A stretch of DNA of 64,000 bases, taken from positions 1-64,000 of the forward strand of contig JAFBJZ010000888.1 of NCBI GenBank assembly GCA_016785225.1, given 5' to 3'. Below, one piece after another: positions 24,143-38,900 of this stretch. How positions within the stretch are numbered: position 1 is the first letter of the stretch; each line of letters opens with the position of its first letter. The notes below the pieces were generated by a model that was given only the letters and a program-made list of their open reading frames with translations, did no database searches and was not told the origin of the DNA. A program made the position numbers and the translations under genes. This DNA comes from Psettodes erumei (Eukaryota > Chordata > Actinopteri > Pleuronectiformes > Psettodidae).

Positions 24143-27100
24143 GATTTACAGCCACAGAGGAGCCCCATCATTTGACTGTAATTTCAAAAATACAGCACAG
24201 ACAGTATGTTACAAAGAGAAACATGTCTGTAAAAGTCAACATATGATAGCAATACATGTCTGTTCTCGTAGACCACAGGATGTGGGTTCCATGTGGCTTT
24301 AAACATACATGGGTGACAAGTAGCATGGGCTGACTGTGCTGACCCTTTGTGCATTCTTCTGTGCTTGAGGTGAAATGATTTAATTAACGAAGGACTAGAT
24401 TAAGCGAGTTCAATAATTAGGCTACTGATATAAAGCTGCTGTATATGCAGGGCACGCTGCTTAAATATGTCCGCAACGCTGGAATGCCCTTGACTCCAGC
24501 GGAGTCACCAAAACTTTATTTCTTTACGAAGACAGTTAGTTAAGCTAATGGAGAGCCAGCAGCAGACCCACTGGGCCAGTTTATCAGATTCTGAGTCCAT
24601 ATGGGCATTGCATAATTTTTGTCCTTTAGCTCTATAAAAGCTACATTGTATATTTTTCGATGTGGGTTACAAATTGTTCCAAAGTGAGCTACAGGTCGTG
24701 CTCTTTTGGTGTCCATTTTGTTTTGTCATTTGTAGTTTTGTTCAATTTGTCTATACCAGACTTCCAGTGGTTTACAGACCCCCCCCCCGCTCTGATCGAA
24801 TCAAACTAAACTAGACACACAAACAAAGACACACCAGTTAATTTGAATCAAACCAGACATGGTGGGTGTAAATGCCCCCTCATAATTTATGCTGAAAAGC
24901 TAAAGAACTGATGATGACTGCTTACAAAGGCCACCCCTGTTCTCTCTGCTTGTTTGATGATTAATCATATGTCATGTATTCATTGTTCAAGTCCCTGACA
25001 CATTATTTGTATAAATGGTCGTTTCGTCATCAGTTAATATTTAAATAGTGCGAGATATGAGATAAATAGTGACCAAAGACAGGTGGTATATTATACAGTA
25101 TGTGGCCAAAGACCATTACCTTAGGCCTTAACTGTTAATATACCGGCAGTAACCAGCAGACAGACAAACTGTAGCTTAGTAAAACTGAAGGCATACCATG
25201 CTGCCTCTGACACCGTGACAAAGTCATTGTACAAAGCTGTGAAAAAGATGTCAGACCTGTCCTTTGTCTTTCCTTTCAGACTTGCCAGCAGCAAACAGGT
25301 AGCACTTGAAACGCTGGCAATAGAGGACTAACATTGTGAGGAAGTTGTTGCCATGGAAAGCAACCTATGTTTAAAGAAGAGTGCAGTCCATTATTGGAGA
25401 AGTTTAAGGGTTGTCATGGGGACCAGGCACTCTGTTGAGGAATAAGGTTAGGCAGACATATGGTTTTTCCTTTACTGCAGCCTTTCATTAAAATCAAATA
25501 TCCATTATGTGTCAGAATTTTTCATGCCCCGTTGGAACTTTTCATGAGATCACCCTAGTGTATTGGCTGAGCAAGAGCATGCACACGACGCAGATCAAAA
25601 CCTGGAAGCGAGAAAACTTTTTGGCCTGTGCGCCAGGCAAAGAATTTTCATTCAAGCGAGCCAAGAGCCATCTTTGAGATCAAGTATCCGGTTCTTACAG
25701 TATGTCCAGATTCTCCTATTTGATCATTCGTCTCTCTTCAAGCCTCGCTTGACTGGCAAATCATTCCAATCCACCTTTCGAAGGCCGAACCAAAACTCTT
25801 ATATCTGCTCTGAGCAGCCTGAAGGGATCTCTGAGCCATGATCAAGGTTACACGAGACCAAAACCAGAATGTCCCTTTATTGGAAATCAGTTGGTGATTG
25901 GATGCTGCAGCAGATCTGAAACTACATCACAACCTCACTGTGATTTAATACCATCCAGACAAATAAATTTTATGTCAGATTCACCATCCAGTTGAAAATT
26001 GTGGCGCTGTAGGTCTGACTGACAAGAGAACATAAACAACTTTCTAATTTCACTGGAATGATTTTCCTCTACATTATATGTCAGCCCATTTTCTCTTTTA
26101 ATCTCTACCAATATTTTAGTTGGGGAGAGGAGGAGAGTCTGATGCCTTTCAGCAATAAACACATTCAAATTTTCTGGTTTCAGTCATTTCCAATCAGTCA
26201 CATATGAGGCTGAAAATCACTGGTGGGTAGAAAAATACTAACAACATTTGAGCAGATAAATTATTTGTACGAAACATTGTAAAACATCCTAATCGTAACC
26301 TGGCATTTTGAAGAGTGAATTTACAAACACATTGTCAACAAATGCAGTGCAAATAAATGTAGGCAGGTTTTAATCAATGTGCCAAACAGCGTAAACATAT
26401 TGAAGCGTACAGACAGACAAAAAAAAAACTGTTTTGCAGGCTAAGTGTGCACTCTCAGTACTACTTGGACAGTGTGTATATAGGAAAATACAAACTCCAA
26501 ACAAACATAAGTCACCATAGAGCTTTACAATCAGACTGACAGATGATCCAGCTGTGCTGCCATCATCAGAGACGAACCTCTCCTGAGCGGGTGTCTCCTC
26601 TCTCTGTGCATCCTTTCCTCGTGTTTTCGGTGGGAGGGGAAAGTTGAAACGTGGTTGTAGTTCACAGAAGCAAAATGTACCCATGGCTTTAGCCTACAGT
26701 AATACAGCAGGGTTAAGGAGGAGGATGGGCTAATGCGCACAGATGCCCGTAAGCTACAACTGCCTGAAGGCCTAAATGTGAGACTAATGTTGTAGTGCAT
26801 AATGATGAGTGCAGAATCTCCGAACAGCAACAAAACAACTCTCTTCTTCCATCTCTTGCCATATATATTTTTTTTAATTTTGCACTTTGTTGTGTTGTCA
26901 GAAAAAAATAATTAGTAAAGGGTTACTGCCTAACCCTAATCCTTGGTAGACCAGGTAGATGTATTTTTTTCAGTTTTGTTGTTTTTTTCTCTAACTTCCA
27001 TGAGGTAATATTTCTTTTAAATGCATTGATTGGATGTATGGTTGTTTTCTTGTCTGATGTTGTAAAAGGGTGAGGGGTGAGGCAGAGGTTGGAACCTGTG

Positions 27101-27277
27101 TAATGTGCTGTCAGGACAGAGCTGCAGCAGATGTTGGAGTAGCTAAACACTGGTTAGGGGCCATTTAGCAGCAGCAGACCTGCTGCTATAAACTGGTGAC
27201 CCAACACAGCACTCACGCTGTGGCCACATATGTCTACCCAGGCAAACACATAGCTTTGCATGAGCATACTCACACAT

Positions 27278-27309
<32 letters not shown>

Positions 27310-28720
27310 GCAGGCTGCACATCAGCTGCCTGTACATTCTCCCTCCGCATCCATAGTACCTTCTTTCAATCCCCACACTTGAGATGTGTTCTCCTGTGCA
27401 GCTTGTAGCCAAATACCAAACTGGTCAAAACAAGTTTTATTGGATAAAATCTCAAAGCACAACACATATTCAACGTAAACTACATGATCTGATACTGAAG
27501 ACCTTTACAGAAGTATATATATATATATATATAAATGTTCCATTTTCAATAAACAACCATCTTTTTAAAAAAGCTTTTGGGAGATGCATTCAAAACAATA
27601 CTGCTTGATAACTGGATTGCATGTAAATCAATATGTACATTCCCTTTACAAAGAAAAGAAGGAAAACTAAGCTAGCAGATACATTCATGGCACGATCCCT
27701 ATTCCTTTTAGAATTCCAACACATTTTCAGCATCTTTGTTGTAGGCAAAATACAAATTAAAAAATATATTTAAAACCATTCCAGCTTCTACTTTTTGGCA
27801 CTGCAAGCCAAACATATGCAGCTATGTAGATACAGTATGTAGATATGTTGTATGGTTCCTCACAAAAGTCGACCAAACAGGTACTAATACAAACAGGAAT
27901 CTATCACTAACGTAAATCGCCATTTGTGGAGCACAGGTACAGATGACAGCAAAATACTGACTTCAAAAATGACAAACAATTTCACAGTAAACCACATGAC
28001 ACATGCATTTTACGCTACAGGGATGGATATATTTTCAGGCAGCTGTGTAGATGAATGGCCATACAGTATCTCCAATACCTGCATCAGTGTGTTTAGTCTG
28101 CACATGTGTTTAAACACACACGGTTCTTAGATACAGCTAACTCAAAGTGAAATCAAAGCTTATTTTTGCGAAGAAATGTACTAATATTTATCGTTGGCAT
28201 TTATTTTACAATCTTTACCTATTTGGTCAAATCTGTAAAGGCCTAAAAGAAAAGAAATGCTTTATCTATTTTCCTGCAGTGATAGCACCCCGGATATTGG
28301 TATCCTCCAGCAGCTGACAATGTCTTTACTGTAATTTGATTGGTGCAATTTCTGTGTGGGCGGGCACAGGACCATAGCCAGGACATTAGAAATACTAAGG
28401 TCACAAATCCACCACCCCCACACTGCGAATCATACATTTCATTTACTCAGTTAAGTGTTCACCTGTGTTTTCATTAAATGTGTTTACGTGACAATGTAAA
28501 TGCTGTTTAACACCCTTCTCCACACATAATTTTTGAAAATCTGGTGAGGAAATAATCCTTAATTTTTATTCATCTAAAAACCAGGCAAATTTAATACATT
28601 TTGCCAGCTGATAATTACTGTCATTTCATTTTATGTTTGTTTCTCTTAGTATAATCATTATTTGCACTTTAATACTATATATTTGGACACATTTTATATT
28701 TTTGGATTTGGACTGGGGGT
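24143..28720. other. No gene; unique AT-rich DNA with microsatellites
   Basis: Nothing coding was recognised. (CA)n lies at 27281-27308 and (AT)n at 27514-27533. The stretch 24360-24600 looks like a possible conserved noncoding element. Confidence 0.45.
27281..27308. repeat. (CA)n microsatellite
   Basis: It is a perfect CA repeat of about 14 units. Confidence 0.9.
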
Positions 28721-28734
28721 TTTTCTCCTAGTTA

Positions 28735-29150
28735 GAGTTCCTTCGTTCCAGTGATAAATCTTGATGCTACATCTTACAATGATATTTTTTTCACTGATAT
28801 TTTAGACGACAGTGTTCCTCCAACTTCCGACAATTTGTTTGTGCCTCTTGCCCTTTTCAACTTAACACAAAACCAGGTCCATAGAGAAATGGCTTTCCTT
28901 GTTTGCCATGGCACACCTTGACTGGACTGCGCAGAGCCCTGACCTCAGCCACATCCCACAAATTTGGGATGAACGGGAATGGCGACTGTGAGCCGAGCAC
29001 CCAGTCAGTGTTGCACCGCCCTAATGCTCTCATCTCTTGGGGTTGACTGTGCCATATCAGATGAGTGGAGACTGTCACAGCAGCACACCATGAGAAGTAT
29101 TTTTTAACACTGGGGTGAGAAGTTTGGCTCATTTTGTTAAACACAATAAA
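28735..29150 (+). mobile_element. Tc1-like transposase remnant, family 2 (C-terminal part)
   Basis: A decayed reading with LDWTAQSPDLSHIPQIWDE near 28918-28975 matches the last part of a Tc1/mariner catalytic domain. The preceding text (28740-28860) fits the same family. It contains stops. It lies just downstream of hace1. Confidence 0.7.
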
Positions 29151-29447
29151 AGGACTGAGGAAATAGGGAGATGGACACAAAAAAGAATGAAAAAATAATA
29201 ATGAATAAATAAAAGTTTTAAAATGTAAATTGATGCAAAAACTAAATTTTGATTTATTCTGTTATACCAGTGTGCTGGCATGTGGGCCTGATGCAGGCTC
29301 TTTAAATAAATCTGCACTTTGAACCTGTGATATGGATATGATGCAGTTTGATTGATTGCATGTTTAAAACAGATCAATCTTATACTGCTTCCATATGGAA
29401 ATTTCCTGAATCGTTGTTTAACATTCAGTAAGCTTGCATGAATATGG

Positions 29448-29453
29448 TTTATT
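29448..29453 (-). terminator. Candidate hace1 polyadenylation signal (AATAAA)
   Basis: An AATAAA on the minus strand lies about 355 bp past the hace1 stop and would give a short 3' UTR. Another lies near 29252. Which one is used cannot be decided from sequence alone. Confidence 0.3.
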
Positions 29454-29808
29454 GTGATTATTATCCTGCGTTTAAGTAGAGCATCCATTTCATAAATGCA
29501 TTTTTTTTCCTCAAATAAATGTATGCATGAAAATAGTCTAATTTAAAGATATTAAATTATTACTTGCATAAATTACCTGATACCACCTTCAGTTCCAAAA
29601 AAAGAGAAGTTTCTGGCATAGGTATGAGTGGAGATCCAGGGCCTTTGGCCTCCGTTCAGTCTGTTGTGCCTCTCCAGCAGCTAATTAACAAGAATGTGGA
29701 TTTCCTTTTTCTCAAAAGCAGTGCCCGACTACAAAAACAAGTGTCTGTAGAGGAGGGAGCGTTTCATGAGTCTGCAGACCCTCTTGGTAGTGGGAATTGC
29801 TGTGATGT

Positions 29809-29911
29809 TTACGCCATGGTGTACCCGTAGCTCCCACAATGCAGAGCTACCAGGAGCCGATCTCTCAGGACCTCCTGACTCGGGTACTCCGGCAGTTTCA
29901 GCATGTTGATA
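29809..29911 (-). CDS. hace1: hace1 coding exon 24 (aa 867-900) and stop
   Basis: The first base completes the catalytic Cys codon. It encodes INMLKLPEYPSQEVLRDRLL and VALHCGSYGYTMA, and the stop TAA is at 29809-29811. The acceptor is CCACAG. Confidence 0.96.
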
Positions 29912-32900
29912 CTGTGGATAGGAGAGAAAGCAAAAGTGAGAGCAGGGTAGGTGTGTGTGTGTGTGTGTGCGTGTGTGGGCAGCATGGTCAACCCTGTGTA
30001 ACGCTGTGGTCACGATGGCTCTTATGTAGCTGATGGAGGAGAGCCGGTAGGAATTATCTGATGCGCGTTCTGCCAGGCAGAGATCGCTCCCTGTTTTGTG
30101 CCACCAGTGGACGCGAAATGCCACAACCTTGTGCCACATACCATGAAGAGACATACTGCCCTCTAGTGCTCAGTAGCATTTGTCAACTTTCCCTCTGTCA
30201 AGGCTGTTGCGTGACTTGTACTGTGTAGGTCTGTTAACTCGTTCCAAGGTTGAGGGGGTAGAGCAAGGAATAATCAGAATGCTTAGTTTCTTCCCGTGAA
30301 GATCAAACCTACAGCTCTGGAGCACTGTTGAGCTTCCGAGCACAGTAGAAGTATGCCACTGAGCCACAGCTATAAGAACATTTACAGTAAGTGTTGTCTC
30401 ACTGTGAGCAGTTGCAACGAGTCAAAGAAACACAACAGCGCACATTTTATATTCTTCCTACAGGGTTACTGTTGTTCATAGTGAGAGTCGACTGTGATAG
30501 ATAATCATGCCGTGCGGTCCTGTAGATTTAGAAAGTCTAATTGGTGATACGAGTGGGAAATGCTCAGTGCTGTAGTCTCAACAGTTAATGTGTATGCAGA
30601 AAGGAATCAGCTGATTGAAAAGTTTATGTTCCCTCAGGAATACAAACAGGTAGGCAAGAGGCATTTTACTGGTATACTTGCCAAAATGCTGTAAGTAAAA
30701 GTATTCAGCAACTCATTATAATTATAGGTCCCCTACTTTCCTAGAATCTCCCAGAAAGAAACTGATATGTAAGGTTAATGGAAATGGCAATGCAATTTTA
30801 TAACAGTTGCAGGAAAAATGTCCAGTTGGTAGACTTCCAAATAATTATTCCAAATAATTGCAAGTGTAACATGTATACAGCAGGTCAGCAGAGCATGCAA
30901 AAATGAAAAAAAAAATTGAACGAAAATTGAAGCAAACAATTTTAGAAATATTTTTTTTAAAATATATCAACTCTGGTTTAAATGGATTTGCATCAGTTTT
31001 CTCAGTCATCAAGATTTTAACTTTTGATATAAAGAACATCCCCTGAAAATTGTCTCAAACACCAATAATATGTAATTAGTGCTAAATTACATAGTTCTTT
31101 TCAGAAAATTACCCCAAACACACACAAAGGAAAATAAGCAGTACCTGCAACTGTCAATAAAGTTATTACAAAAATGTTTTGTCTGTGGGGAACTGATGGC
31201 TGACTGATAGCAGGGCAGCTCATCCAATCTACGACAAGACTGGCATGTGATTGGGCAGGAAAAGGGCAATTTAAAAAAATAAATAAATAATAGTATAATG
31301 ATATAAACATCTCAAAAAGAACTCAAGACCAGACCTGCACACTGCAGACTTGAATAGAACTAAGTCAACAGAAATAGTCATTACCAGGTGCTAGAGGTAG
31401 GCAGTAGGTTGGAGGTGTATGGCACTGCAGCAACCGTGAACTTTTGTAAACCGCTGCCACCCATCAGGTAAGCAAAGCCACCATGAGGAACCCTGGAACT
31501 GACAGAGAAAGATGCCTTATTACAATAGACAGCCACACATTTTGTTTAATATCAACAACTGCAGTGTCAATACAGCAGACAAACCTTCCTGTGACAAACT
31601 GAAGCAGAAGAACCCGTTCCTCTTGGGTCAGGCTCTTCACCACCTCCCAGAACCACTGCAAAACATGCAGAGATTAGCTGACAGTTAACAGGAAAGCACA
31701 CAGAATCAGATATCTCAGTGTAAAGTGCTACTAAAAGTAGCAGTAAGTAGCTACTAAAAACCCAGATGATTCTGGTGAAATCTAATAGTCTTGTTTTAAA
31801 GGATTAAAGGAAGAAGAGCCCACCTGGATGACTGGCTCCTGGGGGTCATAACCACTGGTGTACTCAGTGTTCCGGCACCAATCCTGCACATCGATCTCAG
31901 GCATCCCTGACAGCAGGAGCTCCTGCAAACACACACACATACACACACTTTTGATAAGATGAATACAATGCTGTGTAATTGCTAAACAGGTTTTCTAAAA
32001 ATAGCCCATTGCCTGCATCAATTGTTAAAGATGCACACATCTCACCATCTCACAGGTACCTTTGCATAAATCCAGCAGAAAATCAAAATGTGTTTAGAAA
32101 GAAGCAGCATTACATGTGGATCGTCCATCCATTCTTCTCTTTTCTGACATTTATCTGAGTGAGGCCTCAGATAAATGCCTCTTAAGCAAGATGGTCTGGA
32201 CCTCCCTATCCCCATCTGTGTTTTCCAGCTCCTCCTGGGGGGAACCTGGGCTACTGTACATTCAATTTCCTACATACCTACACATTACTGTGCAAAATAT
32301 GATACAAGAAGTGGTTTGGGTGGAGTTCCAGACATCAGACCTATGCTCATTTGGATGCATGTTTGAGATGCGTCCTCAGGTAGCCAGTGCGGGAACAGTA
32401 GATTTACTGTAGCTTGCACGCAACTTTATCGAGGCTCCAAATTTTTGCCACAGTTGTAATATTTCCAGTATTTCCAAATGATTGTAGTTCTTTCAGGAGT
32501 GCCCATCACTGTATCTGTGTCTGAGATGGCTTGGGAACTCTCTGCCATCATTAGCACATGGTCGTTGTTGAATTATTAGGTTGTTTCAGCTTGAACTACA
32601 ATTTTCAAAATTCAGCAGCAGTACAGCAGTAGAATTACTATGTACTATGCACAGTAAATCTAGAGGGATATAGGATATTTTTGTCGATAAGAAAAATTTA
32701 GACGATTGCCATCGTTTTGGTGCACATTTATACTACTGAAAGTGGCTGATCCGAGTTGGAGCAAAACAGCTGCAGTGCTGTTAAAACACAAAACAGGCTC
32801 CTCGGTTGCCAGTTGCCCTCCAATGACAGGATGACCGAGGTATGTCCAACAAATCCAGGTTGGGATAATCACCGTGCTACACTATTGATCCTCACAGGAG

Positions 32901-35900
32901 CGAGGAAGGGAAATCTGCCGACACACACAGAAAAAAGACCCCCTCCTAATGGAGTTGGAGAAGAGGGAGGAGCTTCAAGGTGACATCCCCACCCCAACCC
33001 CCAAGACATGGCTAATCAATCCCTGCATCAGAGGCGAGTGGGTTGGCAGACTCAAGGGAACGAGGGGTGAACACCTACTGTGACAGACGGTGCAAGAGTG
33101 GAGGAGGAGGAGGAAAGGTAGAAAAAAAAGACAGGAAGGTCAAAGGAGGACGACTAACCAATTCGTATTCGTCGAACAGTTGAATAAGTGAGGGGGGGAT
33201 GAAAGTGTGGAATCCTTGTAGGAAGGCATTTATCTGAGGCTGGATGGCTCTTGTCATCCTCAGCTCCGTCACCAGCTGTACGTACTCGGCCTGAGAGAGG
33301 ACACACACACACACACACAACGATCAAAGTCCTCAAAAACACTGACGGACAAGACAAACATGCAGATATAACTTATGCATAGTTATTCTCTCTGCTCCTG
33401 TTGGACTGTTCTCTGCGTTACAAGACAGTGCCCCCTACAGAAACCATGCAGAACTGCATTCTCTAATTAGGACTCTACCAGGCAAAAAGCTGGCGGAGAG
33501 AGATCAATCGATCATACAGGACCAACTGTGGATAGAGTGGAACGGTCATTAATGCCACCTTCAGCAGCATGATACCGCAAAAATATTCAAAACTTTTAAG
33601 TCTGTAACTAAAACTTAATGTCCAGGGTCTCCATCAGACTTCTAACAGATAAAATCTGAGAGCTTTACAGGGATTTACATTTGCAAAATAGAAAATAAAA
33701 AAATAGTTTTGGATGATTCAAGTTAGGGCAGTGATATGTGTTAAATTATTGTCTCAATACTGTAATAATACTAATACTAATAATAATAAGAGTGTCAGTA
33801 AAGAGTAAAGCTATAATAATAATATCATAATAATATTTTAAAAATATCAACTATTTATCTATTTAGTACTTTTCAAATACAGTTACAAAAGGCTTTACAC
33901 AACGAAAGCAATAAAAAGCCGGGGACAAATAAAAACAAAAATGAATGAAAGAGCAACTGATTTAAAAATCCCACTCAATAAAACACCAACAATGTAATAA
34001 ATAATTCACTGAAACGCGGCTCCGAAAAGACGGGTGTTTAAAAGAGATTTAAAAGATGAAACAGAGTTCGCAGCTCTGATCTCATCGGGCAAGTCATTCC
34101 AAAGTCTAGGAGCTCTAACTTCAAAGGTTCTATCACCTCTGTGTCTATGTCTAGACGTTTTAGCGATGAGCAGAGAGGCATCGGTGGACCGCAGAGGACA
34201 GCAGGGGAGACAACAAGAGGTCAGACGTGTGACTGGGGGGGGGGGGGCCTCTCGGGATGTCAAAAGTAAGCAGAAGAATTTTAAACTCAATTCAAAGAGC
34301 AACAGGTAGCCAGCATCAGTGAAATGTGATCACGTTTCTTTGGACCAGTTAAAATTCCAGCAGCTGTATTTGGATGAACTGTAAGCAGGAGAGGCTTTTT
34401 TAACTGATGGCAGAAAGCAGGGAATTACAGCAGTCCACCTGCCTGGTAATGAGGGTGTGAAATGTTTCTTGCATGTTGAAAACAGGGCTAAACCACAGAT
34501 TTAACACATTTATGGATGCTGAGGCTGTAGTCAATAATGAACCAAGCCTGTTAGAGAGCTGGGTATTTGCACTGCGATCGATGGTAAGCACCGCAGATTG
34601 CACAGATCCGTGTATTGCCAGCATCAAAATGCAAACCAATATTATGTCTTTGTATAGAATGACCTGAGGAAAGCATGCAATGGAAAACAGGAGTGGACCA
34701 AGAACTGAGCCTTGAGGTACTCCACAATGAATACCTTTTGCGACTGACCTTCAGGCATCACATCACATCGGCAGTTTCAATTTAAGCATAGAAAAAAACC
34801 ATGACTTGAAACAGCAGAGAGATAGAGAGGGGAAAAAAGACAATGGGGGAAGGAGGTGCTCAGCAAATCAAATACAGCTTTACATTTTGAAGCAACAGTG
34901 TAAATCACTATGTTAGGGATCTTTTGTGTTGTTATTAAGCACAAAAAACTTTGCTCATTTGGTTCATTTTGAAACTACAGTGGGCCACAACAGTCTAGGT
35001 TATTAATGGGAAACACTGAAACTCACTGGATGACATCTCATCAATCAGCAGAAGAGTGATGCTAAAGCTACGGGCAAAGCAAACAAAGAGCATTTCAGGG
35101 TGAAGAGGTGGATTGTCCCTGACAGGCCACATCAATCACCTGATCACCAAGCACAGAATCCGAAGGACAAAATATGTTTATTTGTCCTAATACGCAGGGC
35201 TTAGACAGTATTTTTACTTTGATTAGTGACACAGGGTGCACATTCCCATCACACTGAAAGGACAAGCTGTGTAATGAGGGCACAATGTTGTCTTACAATT
35301 TTACTGACACTCTTAATTAGACTGCAAGAGCAGCAGTTACCAGCCTATTTTCTTATGCTTATGACTGATAAGAAGCAGTGTCTCCTTGAACTGTGCAATC
35401 GTAAGAGAGCTCAAATTAGTCTTTTATTATTTCTAATCCCAAAAAACATTGGGAACTCAAGCCCCAATATATGAGACACTGTTCTAATGCATGAGTTTGA
35501 AAAAAAGTTGGTGTCTGTGTGTAGGCTCGTGGCGACCGACCTTGTTGTCCTGGGTGACCAGGATGCTGGTCCCTCCGGGTTTGAGCGGCACTTCCTCCAT
35601 CGCCCCGAACACGTCCGTCTCTACAGAGAAGGTGAGCTCCAGGCCCAGATCACTGATGTCGTTGTCCAGGATCCACTGCAGGTTCTTCGCATACTCTGGA
35701 TCAATGGACGATACATCCTGGTAGTTCACTGGGATACCTGGAGAACGGGCAGATTTAATATAGTATTGAAAGTTTTCTAGTTTTCAAGTCTTACAGTACA
35801 GCCATACATGTCTCAACGGGGAATATTGTCAGTATTGTTGTTTTCAAGTTATTTTTTTATTTCTTTATATTTATTTTTGTATCCATTTTCCATGCATTTT

Positions 35901-38900
35901 GTCTTTATTTGCACATAACAGCAAATAAGGGAACATGCAACAAATGCAAAAGCTTTGAACCAGGTACATTCTCTATGCTCATCGACCAGCAATTAGCAGT
36001 TTTTTGCTTAAGAGGATTTTTTATGTAAACCTCATCATACAGTATTCCAATTCCAATATTATCAACCAACACAACTGTTTGAACCTTTTTTTTTACATAT
36101 ATGTGTTCTTTTACCCAGTATGTGTTTGTAGAAGGAGCGGGTGAAGTAGATGTTCACCAGCTGCCGGTGGTACAGAGCCAAGCCCAAGATCTGACCAGCA
36201 AACCGGAAGTAGTTGAGATGGTCTGGGTTCACTGAGGAGTTACTGTTCGGCTGAAAAGTGGTACCTGTCGAGCACACACACATATACACACACCCCTTCA
36301 TTTAACTTGATTTGATCTGCTGGTCACACCAGATGTTATCGCAGTGAGGAAAATGCCATGTACCGTCAGCTGACTGAGTAAACAGCGCATAGTCTGGGTT
36401 GATGATCTCATTGGACAGGATGTCAAACCACTCCCGAACCACGCCCTGACCCTGAAATACACAGAGAAGTTCAACACAAACCACGACACCACTCTGCTTA
36501 GATGCTAAATGAGACGTGGAACTGGAGGAGCGCAGGAATGTCAGCTGAAAGAGGCCGACAGAGAAAAAGTTTCATGACTGAGAACTAATGAACGTAGGAA
36601 CCCACCATCCCCTCCTCGCCGTGGAAGCGAACAGCAATGCCCTGTTTGAGTTTCTCATTGGTGGACTTGGAAACCATCTCACAGCTACTCCTGAATATGG
36701 AGTCTGTTGTGTGTGAAAGGAAAAAAATTGTTGTGACAAAATTTCATGGAGAGGAAGATGGGGAGAGTAGTTTGGTCAGGGTTAAAACTCCATATTCTCT
36801 GTTCTCTCTTTTATAGAGGGTAGAAACTCAGTTTACAAGCAGGTGATCTATTGTCAATTTACTTATTATTATTATTTGCCAATAAGCAGATCTTCACTTT
36901 AGCAGTTGGATCCTACCATTCACCACCACCATCCACAGTGAATGTGATGAGGAATGTCATTTAACATCTATAATGTGTCAAGTGTCACTCGTCAGTGGTC
37001 CGCTTTCCAAAACTGTGTACCAACACGCATGTGCTGGTGAACTATATGTGATACGGAGACATGCACAGGAGCTGCCTCCAGCAAGCAATGTCATTTTGAA
37101 CAGAGCCGCTTTCTTAAATTGCATGTGCAGTTACCACCGGTAACCACAGGTGTCGGCCAAACCAACCAGGAAGGAATTCTTCCTGATTATTTCCATTAGA
37201 CTGCTGCATTGGTGTAGAGGCGCTGCCAACGGTGCACTTATCTTACATAGATCCAGCTGAGATGCTTTTCTCAGTCTTACGAGAATCTGCAATAACACAC
37301 TCACTCTCGCTCGGCCCCTTGCTTGTATTTTGTTGCAGTGTCTAAAATAAAACTCCACCTGCACAAACCAGATGCTAATCCAATTAATAAGGCTTTTGAT
37401 AAGGAGTTTTGGTTTGAACATCGTGTCCTAAAGTGACACAAAGCGTTTACACTGTGCCGACAGCTGGCATGTATCAACCTTCAGAAACTCATTGTGTGCA
37501 CATACGCCAGGGAATCCAGGGAAACATTACTGTGGCGAGTACGTTACATCTGTGAATGGAGTCGGTGTGGTCTTCTCTTTAGTGGAAGTCTGTGGCGGCG
37601 GGGACAGTTTGTACCTCTGTGGATGAGGAGGATGTCGTTCTCGTTGACCGGACGGTGAACCATGTCTGAGTCTGGCTGCCCAGCCAGCAGATGCTCGTAG
37701 AACCACTCACAGCGATCCTTAAAGGGCTGAGAGGGAAAACAACACTTCATCCCACACTGCACAGCATGTTTCTTCAACTAATTACCACTTTGCTGTGCTT
37801 TCAAAGCTCAGACTGTGGATTTTTTCAGCCTAAACTGACGGCTTGGAAAGCCTTCAGTGCTGAAACGCTCGTCGGTAATACAAAGACGAAGCCGAGGTCT
37901 ATTTGCATAATGTATGCCTTTGTTCTCTAAGCACTGGAGGTAGAGTGAAGGATGAGCGTGGGAGAGAGAGAAAGGATTTTCCCCCGGGGCTGCGGGGCAC
38001 ACCGAGAGAAGAATCAGAAGATGAAATCAAATTCTCCAGGTTCAATCTGCAATTAAAACAAGAGCCTGCTCCCAGGCGAGCCACAATCCATGGGTAACGA
38101 GGCTCGAACGCCGCAGCTCAAACATGAATACTGAAGAGTGAGCGAACAGCACACAACTCAGAGCAGCACTTAAAATTTATGAAGCCGTATAAATGGAACT
38201 TAAGACAAGTGTTATCGCCGTGGTTGTAACAATGTTAAATGATCCTGAAGTGAAGATGCAGGACTTTCAAAGTCACTTCCTATAAAGTCCCAGAAGACAC
38301 AAACATAAAAACACAGGGCGACTTCAAGCCAGTTGTCAAAGTAGAAAATAAAGAAAATAGGGTAAAGACATTTAGAGCCACACGGTAGTTTGCATACAAG
38401 AGATATGCTGGTGGGAGAATTTTTATGTTCTTTACTCTCGGGAAATGATGGCAGACTCTCGGTTAGCTTGACGGATTACACCTGGGTGAGTACCCTTAAT
38501 AAAAATGAGGGCTGCTATGTTGAGAGAAGAGCTGGAAAAAAGTTGGACTTGGACTCACAATTTAGGAACACAACATCCCCTCTGTTCGACATGGCTACAT
38601 GGAGCGTGCGCTCCACATTAAAAACAAAACAAAACACTGTGTACCTGAAGTTCGACAGAGAGAACATTGACATTCGACAGTGGACTGAATGTAGCTTCCA
38701 TTAATGCCTTACCTGGCCCTTAATGATATGCATGAAGCGTGACATCAACTCCGGACACTCCAGGAGGAAGTGGAAGTGGTTAAAGATGATCTTTGGATTC
38801 CTGGAAAAAAAAAGGGATGCAGCAAGATGATGAGAGAAACAAGACAGGGGCAAGAGAAAGAGCAAAGAGACAAAAGTGCAAATAAATGAAGAGGAAAGAA

